DNA from: Rhodocyclaceae bacterium | GTDB taxonomy: Bacteria > Pseudomonadota > Gammaproteobacteria > Burkholderiales > Rhodocyclaceae | Direction of reading: 5' to 3' | DNA: 42,251 nucleotides | NCBI GenBank assembly: GCA_026646875.1 | Contig: JAPKHL010000013.1 | Span: 1 to 42,251 of the forward strand | Shown: positions 18,600 through 29,610 of the stretch, in pieces | Position numbering within the stretch: position 1 is the first letter of the stretch | How the letters are laid out: every line of letters begins with the position of its first letter | Translations under genes and position numbers: made by a program | The notes under the pieces: model-generated | Told to the model about the DNA's origin: nothing | Databases searched by the model: none | What the model saw: only the letters and a program-made list of their open reading frames with translations

Positions 18600-20696
18600 T
18601 CACACCGCCAGGCGGGAAATGTCGGCCACCGCGTTCAGCTGCGCGTACAGCGCATTGAGCAGGCCGAGGCGGTTGGCTCGAATCAGCGGCTCCTCGGTAT
18701 TGACCATCACCTCGTCGAAGAAGCGGTCGACCTCGGCGCGCACCGAGGCAAGCACCTTCAGCGCGTCGGCGTAATCCTCGTTGGCGACGTGCGAGCCGAC
18801 CAGCGGCGCGATCAGCAGCACGCGCTCGAACAGCGCTTTCTCAGCCGGCTCCTGCAGCAACGCGATATCGGGCGCCGGCAGCTCGCCCTCGGCCTTCTTG
18901 AGGATGTTGCCGATGCGCTTGTTGGCGGCGGCCAGCGCCAGGGCCTCGGGCAGGCGCTGGAAGGCGCGCACCGCGTCGAGGCGGGCCGGCACGAGGTCGA
19001 TGCGGGTCGGGCGCTGGGCGAGGACGGCCTCGACGGCGTCCTGGGCGTGGCCGCCGAACTTGCCGCCGCTCTCGCGCAGCAGGCCGCGCAGACGATCGTG
19101 CATGAAATCGAGCAGCGGCCCGGCCACCGGCTGCGTCAGCAGCCCGGCGGCAAAACCGGCCTGCGCGTCGGCGATCAGTCCGGCGAGATCGAGCGGCAAC
19201 GGCGACTCCATCAGGATGCGCAGTACGCCGAGCGCGGCGCGACGCAGACCGAAGGGGTCCTTGTCGCCGGTGGGAATCTGGCCGATCCCGAAGAAGCCGG
19301 TCAGGGCATCGAGCTTGTCGGCCAGCGCCACGGCGCAGGCGATGTTGCCGGCCGGCAGCGCGTCGCCGGCGAAACGCGGCTGATAGTGGCTCTGGACGGC
19401 ATCGGCGACTTGGGCGTCCTCGCCGTCGTGCAGCGCGTAGTAGCGCCCCATGATGCCCTGCAGCTCGGGAAACTCGCCGACCATGTCGGTCACCAGATCG
19501 GCCTTGGCCAGGCGACCGGCGCGCGCCGCCAGCGAGGCGTTGGCCCCGAGACGCACGGCGATCTTCTGGGCCAGCGTCTCGATCCGCTCGACGCGCTCCA
19601 GCACCGAGCCGAGCTTGTTGTGGTAGACGACGCTGGCCAGCTTGTCGAGGCGCGAGGCCAGTGTCGCCTTGCGGTCCTGGTTGAAGAAGAAGCGTGCGTC
19701 GGAGAGGCGCGGACGGACCACGCGGGCGTTGCCGTCGACGATGTTGCGGGGATCGGCGACCGCCATGTTCGAGACGATCAGGAAGCGATTCTGCAGCTTG
19801 CCGGCCTTGTCGAACAGCGGGAAGTACTTCTGGTTCGCCTGCATGGTGAGGATCAGGCACTCCTGCGGCACCTCGAGGAATTCCGGCTCGAACTCGCTGA
19901 CGTAGACCACCGGCCATTCGACCAGCGCCGTCACCTCGTCGAGCAGCGCGTCGATCAGGCGCACCTGGGCGCCCAGTTCGTCGGCCCGGGCCTGCAGGGC
20001 CCGCGCGATGATCTCGCGGCGGCGTGCGAACGAGGCGACGACCTTGCCGGCGCCCTCCAGGGCCGTCTCGTAGCTGTCGGCATCGGTGAGCGTCAGCTGG
20101 CCGTCGCCGAGGAAGCGGTGGCCGCGCGTGGTGTTGCCGCTGGTCAGGCCGAGCACCTCGCCGGGCACCACGCTGTCGCCGTGCAGCATCACCAGGCCAT
20201 GCACCGGACGCACGAACTGGTGGTCGGAATCGCCCCAGCGCATCACCTTGGGGATCGGCAGCTTCTTCAGCGCCTCGGCGACCACGCCGGCGAGCACGTC
20301 GGCAAGTGGAACGCCCTTGACGGTGGCCTCGTAGAAGAAGGTTTCGGACTTGCTGTCCATGCGCTTCTCGAAGCGCGCGATCGCCGATGCGGGAATACCC
20401 TTGGCCTCCAGCTTCTTCAGGAGCGCCGGCGTCGGATTGCCGGCGGCATCGAGGGCGACGCTGACCGGCATGATCTTCTCGTGCGCGGTGGCGTCCGGCG
20501 CCACCGCGAGGGTGTGCGGAATGCGGACGGCGAGACGGCGCGGCGTGGCGAACCACTGGTATTCGCCGCCGGCCTGTACGAGGTTGCGATCGGCGAGACC
20601 GGCGTGCACACCGGCGGCAAAGACTTCACCGAGACGCGCCAGGGCCTTCGGCGGCAGTTCCTCGGTACGGAGTTCGACGAGCAGGGTCTTGTTCAT
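18600..20696 (-). CDS. glyS: Glycyl-tRNA synthetase beta subunit
   Basis: The 698-residue protein is the tRNA-binding subunit of the bacterial heterotetrameric (alpha2beta2) glycyl-tRNA synthetase. It begins [24 protein letters not shown] and has the characteristic [27 protein letters not shown] and [18 protein letters not shown] segments, with the DALR-like anticodon-binding region near the C-terminus ([19 protein letters not shown]). The ATG at 20696 has AAAAGGA upstream. It follows glyQ by 12 bases. Confidence 0.97.
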   Translation of the reverse strand: MNKTLLVELRTEELPPKALARLGEVFAAGVHAGLADRNLVQAGGEYQWFATPRRLAVRIPHTLAVAPDATAHEKIMPVSVALDAAGNPTPALLKKLEAKGIPASAIARFEKRMDSKSETFFYEATVKGVPLADVLAGVVAEALKKLPIPKVMRWGDSDHQFVRPVHGLVMLHGDSVVPGEVLGLTSGNTTRGHRFLGDGQLTLTDADSYETALEGAGKVVASFARRREIIARALQARADELGAQVRLIDALLDEVTALVEWPVVYVSEFEPEFLEVPQECLILTMQANQKYFPLFDKAGKLQNRFLIVSNMAVADPRNIVDGNARVVRPRLSDARFFFNQDRKATLASRLDKLASVVYHNKLGSVLERVERIETLAQKIAVRLGANASLAARAGRLAKADLVTDMVGEFPELQGIMGRYYALHDGEDAQVADAVQSHYQPRFAGDALPAGNIACAVALADKLDALTGFFGIGQIPTGDKDPFGLRRAALGVLRILMESPLPLDLAGLIADAQAGFAAGLLTQPVAGPLLDFMHDRLRGLLRESGGKFGGHAQDAVEAVLAQRPTRIDLVPARLDAVRAFQRLPEALALAAANKRIGNILKKAEGELPAPDIALLQEPAEKALFERVLLIAPLVGSHVANEDYADALKVLASVRAEVDRFFDEVMVNTEEPLIRANRLGLLNALYAQLNAVADISRLAV

Positions 20697-20708
20697 GATC
20701 CTTTTCCC

Positions 20709-21599
20709 TCACCCCGGCTGCTTGCACATGGGGAAGCCGAGGGCTTCACGCGAGTTGTGGTAGGCCTGCGCCACTTCGCGCGCCAGGGCACGTACGCGGC
20801 CGATGTAGGCGGCGCGCTCGGTGACCGAGATCGCCCCGCGCGCATCGAGCAGGTTGAAGGTATGCGAGCACTTCATCACCTGCTCGAAGGCCGGCAGGGG
20901 CAGATCGAGGCTCATCAGGCGCTTGGCCTCCGATTCGTGCTCGCCGAAGTGGCGGAAGAGCATCTCGACGTTGGCGTGCTCGAAGTTGTACTTCGACTGC
21001 TCGACCTCGTTCTGGTGATAGACGTCGCCGTAGGTGATGCGGTAGCCGGGGCCCTCGGCCCAGACCAGGTCGTAGACGTTCTCGACGCCCTGCAGGTACA
21101 TCGCCAGGCGCTCGAGGCCGTAGGTGATCTCGCCGAGCACCGGCTTGCAGGTCAGCGAGCCGACTTCCTGGAAGTAGGTGAACTGCGTCACCTCCATGCC
21201 GTCCAGCCAGACTTCCCAGCCGAGGCCCCAGGCGCCGAGGGTGGGCGATTCCCAGTCGTCCTCGACAAAGCGGATGTCGTGCTCGGCGGTGTCGATGCCG
21301 AGGGCGCGCAACGAATCGAGGTAGAGCTCCTGGATGTTGGCCGGCGAGGGCTTCAGCACCACCTGGTACTGATAGTAGTGCTGCAGGCGGTTGGGGTTCT
21401 CGCCGTAGCGGCCGTCCTTCGGCCGGCGCGAGGGCTGCACGTAGGCGGCATTCCACGGTTCGGGGCCGATCGCGCGCAGGAAGGTGGCGGTATGGAAGGT
21501 GCCGGCACCGACTTCGATGTCGTAGGGCTGCAAGAGCGCGCAGCCCTGCTTGTCCCAGAAATTCTGGAGACGCAGGATGACTTCCTGAAAGGTAGGCAT
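20709..21599 (-). CDS. glyQ: Glycyl-tRNA synthetase alpha subunit
   Basis: The 296-residue catalytic subunit activates glycine. It starts [20 protein letters not shown] and has the conserved [40 protein letters not shown] and [20 protein letters not shown] segments. The ATG at 21599 gives the normal family length. It heads the glyQ-glyS-gmhB-plsC group and has its own candidate promoter. Confidence 0.97.
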   Translation of the reverse strand: MPTFQEVILRLQNFWDKQGCALLQPYDIEVGAGTFHTATFLRAIGPEPWNAAYVQPSRRPKDGRYGENPNRLQHYYQYQVVLKPSPANIQELYLDSLRALGIDTAEHDIRFVEDDWESPTLGAWGLGWEVWLDGMEVTQFTYFQEVGSLTCKPVLGEITYGLERLAMYLQGVENVYDLVWAEGPGYRITYGDVYHQNEVEQSKYNFEHANVEMLFRHFGEHESEAKRLMSLDLPLPAFEQVMKCSHTFNLLDARGAISVTERAAYIGRVRALAREVAQAYHNSREALGFPMCKQPG

Positions 21600-21630
21600 G
21601 GGCGGGAATTCGAGAATGCGAAAGACGTCG

Positions 21631-21659
21631 ATTTTACTTGGTTTTGCCTGCGACAAGAA
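21631..21659 (-). promoter_or_regulatory. Candidate glyQ promoter
   Basis: On the minus strand TTCTTG (21654-21659) and TAAAAT (21631-21636) are separated by exactly 17 bases, and the -10 lies 31 bases before the glyQ ATG. The AT-rich patch stands out in the 98-bp gap after the sensor kinase gene. Confidence 0.5.
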
Positions 21660-21697
21660 TCCGATTGTCGGGCGGATGGGATGCCGGCTCGACGAAC

Positions 21698-22870
21698 TCA
21701 GCCGCCGGGCAGCGTCGCTCCGGCCCTGCCCCGGGGCAATGCAATGCTGACGCACAGCCCGCCGGCATCGCGGTTGGCGGCGACGATGCTGCCGCCATGC
21801 AACTCGACGATACGCCGGGCGATGGCCAGGCCGAGGCCGTGTCCGTCGGCGTGCGTGCCGCCCTCGCCACGGAAGAAGGGACGGAAGATGGCGGCGAGAT
21901 CGTCGGCCGGTACCCCGGGACCGTTGTCGCAGATGCGCACCCCGCATTGGCCCGGCGCAATCTCCGGCAGCAGCGCGATGCCGACGCGGCCACCGGGAGG
22001 CGCGTGCTTCAGGGCGTTGCGCACGACGTTCTCCAACGCGCGGTGCAACAGCTCGGCGCTACCGGTCAGCAGACAGGACGGCGACGGTGGTACCGGATAC
22101 TCGACGACACAATCGCGCGCCTGCGCCTCGAAGCGCGCGTCCTCGACGAGGGTGGCGAGCAGCTCGCAAAGATCGACCGTTTCGTCGAGACGCCCCTCCA
22201 TGCCGGCCTCGAGGCGCGACAGGGTGAGCAGTTCGCTGACCAGTCCGTCCATGCGCGCCGACTCGAGCTCGATGCGGGCAAGCAGTTCCTCGCCCCGCTC
22301 GGGCTGCTGGCGAGCCAGTCCGATGGCTGCCTGCAGCCGGGCCAGCGGTGAGCGCAATTCGTGCGAGACATCGTGCAGCAGGCGCCGCTGTCCGTCCATC
22401 ACCAGCTTGAGCTGCCCGGCCATCCGGTCGAAATCGCGGCCGAGGTCGGCCAGCTCGTCGCGCCGGCCGCCCATCGCCGGCGCCAGCCGCTGCCCCAACC
22501 GCCCCCGCGCCGCCGCCGCGAAGGCCCCGCGCAGGCTGCGGATCGGCTTGGCGCAATACCACGCCAGCAGGGCCGCGAAGAGCAGGCTGACCAGCAGGCC
22601 GGCGACCAGCGGCACGTACGGCAGGGGCGGCCGGTGCGGGCCGGGAGGCGGCCGGCCGTCCGGCGCGGACGGCCATGCCCGCGGCGCGGAAAAGGATGGG
22701 GCTGACGGCGGCCCGGCATCGCGGGAGCCGGGCCGGGGAGGCTCGCCCGCGAAGGGGGGCGGACCGTCGGCGCGCAGCCAGAAGGTGAGGCCGACCCCCA
22801 GGCCGGCGGTCAGCTGCGCCAACCAGAAAAAGAAGAAGAATTTCCAGAACAGCCGGCCCATGCCGTTCAT
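21698..22870 (-). CDS. Two-component sensor histidine kinase
   Basis: The 390-residue inner-membrane kinase has two membrane segments (about 8-31 and 85-105) around a periplasmic stretch that is almost all Pro/Gly/Arg (about 34-84), so no folded sensor domain is likely. A HAMP linker follows (about 107-158), then HisKA with His170 in [17 protein letters not shown], and a HATPase domain with [21 protein letters not shown] and [12 protein letters not shown]. This is the CpxA/RstB-like class. Its ATG at 22870 overlaps the response regulator stop as ATGA. Its stop is 98 bases before glyQ with no terminator. The signal is unknown; the divergent EF-hand gene makes calcium a reasonable guess. Confidence 0.93.
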   Translation of the reverse strand: MNGMGRLFWKFFFFFWLAQLTAGLGVGLTFWLRADGPPPFAGEPPRPGSRDAGPPSAPSFSAPRAWPSAPDGRPPPGPHRPPLPYVPLVAGLLVSLLFAALLAWYCAKPIRSLRGAFAAAARGRLGQRLAPAMGGRRDELADLGRDFDRMAGQLKLVMDGQRRLLHDVSHELRSPLARLQAAIGLARQQPERGEELLARIELESARMDGLVSELLTLSRLEAGMEGRLDETVDLCELLATLVEDARFEAQARDCVVEYPVPPSPSCLLTGSAELLHRALENVVRNALKHAPPGGRVGIALLPEIAPGQCGVRICDNGPGVPADDLAAIFRPFFRGEGGTHADGHGLGLAIARRIVELHGGSIVAANRDAGGLCVSIALPRGRAGATLPGG

Positions 22871-23562
22871 TCCCGCACCAGCTGGTAGCCCTTGCGGAAT
22901 ACCGTGAGGATCCGCGAGCGGCCGTCCGGCAAGGGGACCAGCTTCTGCCGGAGGCTGCTCACATGCACGTCGATGCTGCGGTCGAAGCGGGTCAGCGGCC
23001 GCCCGAGCCCCTCCTCGGACAGTTCGGCCTTGCTGACCACGCGGCCAGCTCGCCGCGCCAGCAGCTCGAGCAGGCTGAACTCGGTGCTGGTCAGTCCGAG
23101 CGGTTGCCCGGCCAGTTCGGCACGCCGCTGCCCGGGCCACAGCACCAGCGCGCCGGCCTGGAGCGGCCCGGCGGCATCGCCGACCAGCCCGGCGCCACCG
23201 CGCGTGCGCCGCAGGATGGCGCGCAGGCGGGCCGCCAGCTCGCGCGGGGTGCAGGGCTTGGGCACATAGTCGTCGGCGCCCAGCTCGAGGCCGACGATGC
23301 GGTCGGCCTCGTCCCCGCGCGCCGTGAGCATCAGCACCGGCACCGCGCTGCGCGCACGGATGCGCCGCAGGACCTCGACGCCACCGAGCCCCGGCATCAT
23401 CACATCGAGCACGACGATGGCGTAGTCCCCGGAAAGCGCCGCACGCGCACCGGTCTCGCCGTCATGCACCGCCTCCGCCGCGAAGCCGTCGCCCACCAGA
23501 TAGTCGCGCAGCATGCCCGCCAGCTCGGCATCGTCGTCGACCAGAAGCACCCTTGCGTTCAC
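22867..23562 (-). CDS. OmpR-family response regulator
   Basis: The 231-residue regulator has a receiver domain (Asp10-Asp11, phospho-acceptor Asp53 in VVLDVMMPG, Lys102 in YVPKPC) and a C-terminal winged helix ending SIDVHVSSLRQKL and [14 protein letters not shown]. The start is GTG at 23562, preceded by GGGAGGA at about 8 bases. The ATG at 23570 is out of frame and an in-frame extension upstream has no receiver homology. It overlaps the kinase gene by 4 bases. It is divergent from the EF-hand gene and likely binds the repeats in between. Confidence 0.93.
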   Translation of the reverse strand: MNARVLLVDDDAELAGMLRDYLVGDGFAAEAVHDGETGARAALSGDYAIVVLDVMMPGLGGVEVLRRIRARSAVPVLMLTARGDEADRIVGLELGADDYVPKPCTPRELAARLRAILRRTRGGAGLVGDAAGPLQAGALVLWPGQRRAELAGQPLGLTSTEFSLLELLARRAGRVVSKAELSEEGLGRPLTRFDRSIDVHVSSLRQKLVPLPDGRSRILTVFRKGYQLVRE

Positions 23563-24027
23563 CGCACCATTCCTCCCGCCTGCCCAGGGCGACATTATTA
23601 GCCAGCCCTCCGCGCGCAACCACCGGCCCCCGCCGGATTTACCGCCCTTTACATGTCGGCAGAAGCCGCCGTCAGCAGCGCGGCAAGGATTGCCACCACC
23701 CTCCTCCAACCGCGGCCCGGGCCCCGTGAACACGGGCCCGGCGACACGTCTCTCCGGCAGGCCATTCTTGCCGCCCGCCCTGCGCGGCGCGGCCCGCTGG
23801 CAGCGGACCGGTTTCCTTCGCCGCCAGCATGAGGAAAAGGCCCCGTCCGCTTAACCCGCTTTTACCCGTCTTTACACCTGAAAGCCTGTAAACACGGGCA
23901 TTCTGGCCGATATCTTGCACATCCGGACAGCAGGCATCCGGCCGCCAAGTGGCATGCCGGCGCCGAATCCCCATGCCTGTCCGTCGGGCGGGCACGATCT
24001 CCCCAAACCTGAAAGAAGGAGTACGCC
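23563..24027. promoter_or_regulatory. Intergenic region between response regulator and EF-hand gene
   Basis: This 465-bp region has no convincing gene. It holds a GC hairpin at 23717-23741 (CCGGGCCCCGTG and CACGGGCCCGG, one bulge) and, nearer the EF-hand gene, the phased repeats described separately. A further TTTACATGT occurs near 23648-23656, close to the regulator start. Exact promoters were not resolved. Confidence 0.5.
23851..23892. promoter_or_regulatory. Phased 10-bp repeats, likely response regulator binding site
   Basis: Three consecutive 10-mers read TTAACCCGCT, TTTACCCGTC and TTTACACCTG (23851, 23861, 23871). The last one also forms an inverted repeat TTTACA...TGTAAA spanning 23871-23892. 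Ten-base phasing of direct repeats is the usual site form for OmpR/PhoB-type winged-helix regulators. The site is 136 bases before the EF-hand ATG. Confidence 0.55.
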
Positions 24028-24771
24028 ATGAGCAGTATCGGTAGTGTCAGCAGTTATTCCCCCCAGAGCGCGTCCGGCGCATACGGCCGCCCGCGACCCG
24101 ACCCCGCCAGGCTGGCCGAGGATCTGTTTTCCCGCCTGGACACCAAGGGCCAGGGTTACATCGAGAAGAGCGATCTCGAATCGGCCTTTGCCGGCATCAC
24201 GGACGGCAGCGACAGCGCGAGCGTCGACGAGGTCTTCAGCCAGCTCGACGGTGACGGCGATGGCAAGGTCACCCAGGATGAAATGACGAGCAGCATGCAG
24301 AAGCTGGCCGAGGAACTCGACAGCCAGTTCGATCAGATGCGCATGGCCGGCGGAATGAATGGCATGGGCGGCCCGGGCGGCATGCCCCCACCGCCCCCCC
24401 GCGACGACGCCGGCTTCAGTCAGGACGAACTGGAGAGCCAGCTCGAGAAGATTGGCGATACCGACAGCAAGCGCGCCTCGCTGATCTCGAACATCGTCAG
24501 CAATTTCGACGAGGCCGACGCCGACGGTGACGGCAAGGTGAGTTTCAGTGAAGCCGTGGCCTACGATAGCGCCAGCCAGGACAGCACGGGCAGCAGCGAG
24601 GCATCGGCGACGGCCGGCGGCACGACCGCGAGCACCGGCGGCAGCACGAGCGCCGCCGTCACCGAACAGGCCGTGATGAAGCGCATCATGGCCCTGATGC
24701 ACGCCTACGCCAGCGCCGACGGCGCGCGCAACGGCAGCATGGCGAATGGAGGACTCTCGGTGAGCGCCTGA
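24028..24771 (+). CDS. EF-hand calcium-binding protein
   Basis: The 247-residue protein has two canonical 12-residue EF-hand loops, DGDGDGKVTQDE (74-85) and DADGDGKVSFSE (164-175), and one more degenerate loop, DTKGQGYIEKSD (38-49). The pairs are separated by a Met/Gly/Pro-rich linker (GGMNGMGGPGGMPPPPPR, about 108-125). The tail is Ser/Thr/Gly-rich with one helix (VMKRIMALMHAYA). No classical signal peptide is seen. The ATG at 24028 has AAGGAG 7 bases upstream. Similar EF-hand proteins are annotated in proteobacteria with no firm function. Divergence from a two-component system suggests it is that system's target or accessory. Confidence 0.85.
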   Translation: MSSIGSVSSYSPQSASGAYGRPRPDPARLAEDLFSRLDTKGQGYIEKSDLESAFAGITDGSDSASVDEVFSQLDGDGDGKVTQDEMTSSMQKLAEELDSQFDQMRMAGGMNGMGGPGGMPPPPPRDDAGFSQDELESQLEKIGDTDSKRASLISNIVSNFDEADADGDGKVSFSEAVAYDSASQDSTGSSEASATAGGTTASTGGSTSAAVTEQAVMKRIMALMHAYASADGARNGSMANGGLSVSA

Positions 24772-24780
24772 GGAGGCTTG

Positions 24781-24807
24781 TGGCGCCGGGGGGCCACCCC
24801 CCTGGCG
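24781..24807. repeat. GC-rich inverted repeat between convergent genes
   Basis: GCCGGGGGG and CCCCCCTGGC form a stem with a small CA loop just after the EF-hand stop. It has no T-tract, so it is at best a weak terminator for the EF-hand gene or the convergent radical SAM gene. Confidence 0.4.
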
Positions 24808-24904
24808 ACAGAGCGCATCCTCTCGCAATCGGGAAGATCAATCGCATCCAGCGCTGCGAGGCGCTTGGCATGCTCGGCAGAGCAAATCAATCAAGCAGAA
24901 TCAG

Positions 24905-26188
24905 TCACTTGAATCCGCAGGAGCGGCACGGTGACACTTCAAGGCGAGATGCCGCCGCTTCACGAAGTCTACGAAAATCCTGGCTGTTGTATACGTCCAG
25001 GACGTGGTCGGAATTGACATCCCCAATGGCGAATTCACCCAATCCGTCCATGCAGCAATGCGCAACCACACCGGTGGCCATGATGGACAATTCAAACCAG
25101 CGAACGCACCCGACATTAGGAACCATGCTCGAGCCCGCGCCACCGGCCCGCCCGAGCCAGTCGCCGCGCGGGAAGACGAAAGCATCAAAAAGCGGATAGG
25201 TTCCCTTGACCCACGCGACGAATTCTCCGTCGGCCGGCGAACCATTTCCGACCCGGGACAGTACAACGCGCGGCTTGAACGCTCCACTCGCCTTAATCCG
25301 GTGAATCAAGTCAAGTCGCTGGATCGTCCGCCCATACGGCAGGCGCATGGATTTCTCATAGTGCTCGCGCCGATGATCATTGAATGAAATCCACAAGTGA
25401 TCGATATTCCTGTACCGGGACAAATCCAGGAGTTTTTTCTCGGTTATCGGCGTCGAATTGCTCGTCAGCATTATTTTCGCGTTCGGCAACCTGCGCTCGA
25501 CATCGTCGAGAAGGTCGAAAAGCCTGCTGTCGAGAAAGGGTTCGCTGACCTTGAACGGGCTTAATTGGAAGCTCAGGTGCCGTGGGATGTCGCATAGATC
25601 CGTGATGATCTTGTCGATCAGTCCATCGCTCATCCGCACCCCTTTTCGCTCAAGGGCGGGATAGGAACAGAAATCGCACGCCGCATTGCATTTGGCATAC
25701 GTCTCGAGGTGCACGTGCATCGGAAAACCGATGTACTCGGAGCGGCGCAGGCTGAGGATGTTCTTATGGTATGAAATATCCTCGGCAGCCAGATTCTCAA
25801 CCGGGGAAAACGCGTCCAACCTGTCGAAGTCATCGAGCATCTCCTCGAGCGGCTGCAAGGCCTCCCGGGAGAGTCCGGCAAGGCTCGCCCTTTGAAGGGA
25901 TTCCCGGGCTCCGGATAAATCACGCGTATCAACCAATGCGCCGACATAGCCCGTCCAGCTCAATTCATCACGCGGGCGGGCCTCGATGGCGGCTCTGAAG
26001 AACGGCAGTGCCTGTGCCGGCTTGCCGGCGTCAACCGCCAGCAAGCCGTAATAACAATTGGCCTCGGGGTGTTTCTCGTGAACGCTCAGCACCGATCGGT
26101 ACAACTGCTCGGCCTCACGAAGCCTTCCGCTTCGATGCGCCTCAACCGCCCTGCGCAGCGCTTGATCTACCGTCAGTCGAGTCGACAT
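24905..26188 (-). CDS. TPR-radical SAM/SPASM-type protein
   Basis: The 427-residue protein joins an N-terminal tetratricopeptide region (about 8-110; AVEAHRSGRLREAEQLYRSVL, YYGLLAVDAGKPAQALPFFRAAIEARP) to a radical SAM domain. The [4Fe-4S]-SAM motif is CNAACDFC (Cys167, 171, 174). The C-terminal part has Cys361, the pair Cys378-379 and a final CRSC (421-424), spaced like a SPASM domain that binds extra Fe-S clusters. SPASM enzymes usually modify peptides, proteins or sugars. No precursor peptide, transporter or partner is visible nearby. Two hand-counted 60-base lines are about 55% GC against about 67% in glmS, which suggests transfer. The start ATG at 26188 lacks a strong ribosome site. Substrate unknown. 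Confidence 0.85.
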   Translation of the reverse strand: MSTRLTVDQALRRAVEAHRSGRLREAEQLYRSVLSVHEKHPEANCYYGLLAVDAGKPAQALPFFRAAIEARPRDELSWTGYVGALVDTRDLSGARESLQRASLAGLSREALQPLEEMLDDFDRLDAFSPVENLAAEDISYHKNILSLRRSEYIGFPMHVHLETYAKCNAACDFCSYPALERKGVRMSDGLIDKIITDLCDIPRHLSFQLSPFKVSEPFLDSRLFDLLDDVERRLPNAKIMLTSNSTPITEKKLLDLSRYRNIDHLWISFNDHRREHYEKSMRLPYGRTIQRLDLIHRIKASGAFKPRVVLSRVGNGSPADGEFVAWVKGTYPLFDAFVFPRGDWLGRAGGAGSSMVPNVGCVRWFELSIMATGVVAHCCMDGLGEFAIGDVNSDHVLDVYNSQDFRRLREAAASRLEVSPCRSCGFK

Positions 26189-26361
26189 GCGAATCCATGC
26201 ATAGCTTGGGTCAGCGTAGAAAACCGGGGGGCATCAACGGCCGGCCGGCTGTGACAACTTTTCGTTGCCCTCTTGCACGAGGAGGGTATCCGGATCGATC
26301 GCTGACAACGATCACAACGATGGAGCGAGCAGCAGGGAGGCATCGCCCCGGTACGCCACGT

Positions 26362-28191
<1,830 letters not shown>

Positions 28192-28199
28192 GGATCAGC

Positions 28200-29558
28200 T
28201 CACTTCCTGGTTTTTTGCGGACGCTTCCAGCCCGGGATGGAGACCTGGCGGACGCGCGAGATCGTCAGGGTATCGGGCGGCGCATCGCCGGTCAGCGTGG
28301 TGCCGGCGCCGAGCGTGGCGCCCCGTCCGACGGTGACCGGCGCCACCAGCTGGGTGTCGGAACCGATGAACACGTCATCCTCGATGACGGTCTGGTACTT
28401 GTTGGCGCCATCGTAGTTGCAAGTGATCGTGCCGGCACCGATATTGACACGGCTGCCGACCACGGCATCGCCGACGTAGGCGAGGTGGTTGGCCTTGGAG
28501 TGCGCGGCGATCCTGCTGTTCTTGATCTCGACGAAGTTGCCGATGTGCACGCCCGCAGCCAGCTCGGTCCCCGGCCGCAGGCGGGCGAAGGGGCCGATCG
28601 CGCCGTCCGGGCCGACCACCGCTTCCTCGACGTGGCTGAAGGCGGCAAGGCGCGTACCGGCGCCGATCCGGGCGTTCTTCAACACACAGTTGGGACCGAT
28701 CTCGACCGCCTCGCCAAGCTCCACCAGGCCTTCGAAGACGCAATTGACATCGATGAAGACATCGCGCCCGCAGCTCAGCGTGCCGCGCACGTCCAGACGC
28801 GCCGGGTCGGCGAGGCGCACACCCTGTTCGAGCAGGGCGTCGGCGGTGCGCCGCTGGACGATGCGCTCGAGCTCGGCCAGCTGCACCTTGCTGTTGACTC
28901 CGAGCACTTCCCAGGGACCGGCGGGGTGGGCGGTATTCACCGGCAGGCCGGCGGCCACGGCCATGGCGACGATGTCGGTCAGATAATATTCGCGCTGGGC
29001 GTTGTCGTTGGACAGGCGCGCCAGCCATTCGTCGAGGCGGGCCGTGGGCAGCGCCATGATGCCGGTGTTGACCTCGCGGATGGTCTTTTCCCCGGCGCTG
29101 GCGTCCTTCTGCTCGACGATGCGCACGACGCGGCCGGCGCCGTCGCGCACGATGCGACCGTAGCCGGTGGGGTCGTCAAGCTCGACGGTGAGGATGGCGA
29201 GGCCATCCCGCGCCGCGTGCAGCAGCTTCTGCAGGGTGGCGGCCTGAATCAGCGGCACGTCGCCGTAGAGGATCAGCGTGACGCCCTCGGGAGACAGGTG
29301 CGGCAGGGCCTGCTGCACCGCGTGGCCGGTGCCGAGCTGCGGTTCCTGCAGCGCCCAGGCGAGATCGGGAGCCTCCAGCGTGCGCCGCACCGTCTCGCCG
29401 CCATGTCCGTACACAAGGCAGAGACGTTGCGGCGAGAGGCTGCGCGCGGTGTCGATGACGTGGGCGGCCAGCGCTTTGCCAGCCAGCGGGTGCAGCACCT
29501 TCGGCAGGTTGGAATGCATGCGCTTGCCCTGGCCGGCAGCGAGGATGACGATGTTCAT
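28200..29558 (-). CDS. glmU: Bifunctional GlmU: glucosamine-1-phosphate acetyltransferase/N-acetylglucosamine-1-phosphate uridylyltransferase
   Basis: The 452-residue protein makes UDP-GlcNAc. The N-terminal nucleotidyltransferase part has [23 protein letters not shown] (start of the protein) and ILYGDVPLI. The C-terminal part (about 250 on) is a left-handed beta helix of hexapeptide repeats with [30 protein letters not shown] and [10 protein letters not shown]. Length is normal. The ATG at 29558 is chosen from the conserved N-terminus. It lies 52 bases after the membrane winged-helix gene, so the three genes may form one unit. Confidence 0.97.
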   Translation of the reverse strand: MNIVILAAGQGKRMHSNLPKVLHPLAGKALAAHVIDTARSLSPQRLCLVYGHGGETVRRTLEAPDLAWALQEPQLGTGHAVQQALPHLSPEGVTLILYGDVPLIQAATLQKLLHAARDGLAILTVELDDPTGYGRIVRDGAGRVVRIVEQKDASAGEKTIREVNTGIMALPTARLDEWLARLSNDNAQREYYLTDIVAMAVAAGLPVNTAHPAGPWEVLGVNSKVQLAELERIVQRRTADALLEQGVRLADPARLDVRGTLSCGRDVFIDVNCVFEGLVELGEAVEIGPNCVLKNARIGAGTRLAAFSHVEEAVVGPDGAIGPFARLRPGTELAAGVHIGNFVEIKNSRIAAHSKANHLAYVGDAVVGSRVNIGAGTITCNYDGANKYQTVIEDDVFIGSDTQLVAPVTVGRGATLGAGTTLTGDAPPDTLTISRVRQVSIPGWKRPQKTRK

Positions 29559-29610
29559 TGCGGGGATTCCGTGGGATCGCGTGGGTTTGCCTGGTGTTGC
29601 GCGGCCTCGG

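Noticed and set aside
18525-22907. A plus-strand open frame of 1460 codons opposite glyS, glyQ and the sensor kinase
   Set aside because: It is antisense to well-recognised genes, has the Gly/Arg/Val/Asp-rich look of a high-GC shadow frame and shows no domain.
23568-23570. ATG as the start of the OmpR-type regulator
   Set aside because: It is out of frame; the GTG at 23562 is in frame with the receiver domain and has GGGAGGA upstream.
26189-26361. A riboswitch or ribozyme between glmS and the radical SAM gene
   Set aside because: The region is downstream of glmS, not upstream, and no known fold could be drawn by eye.
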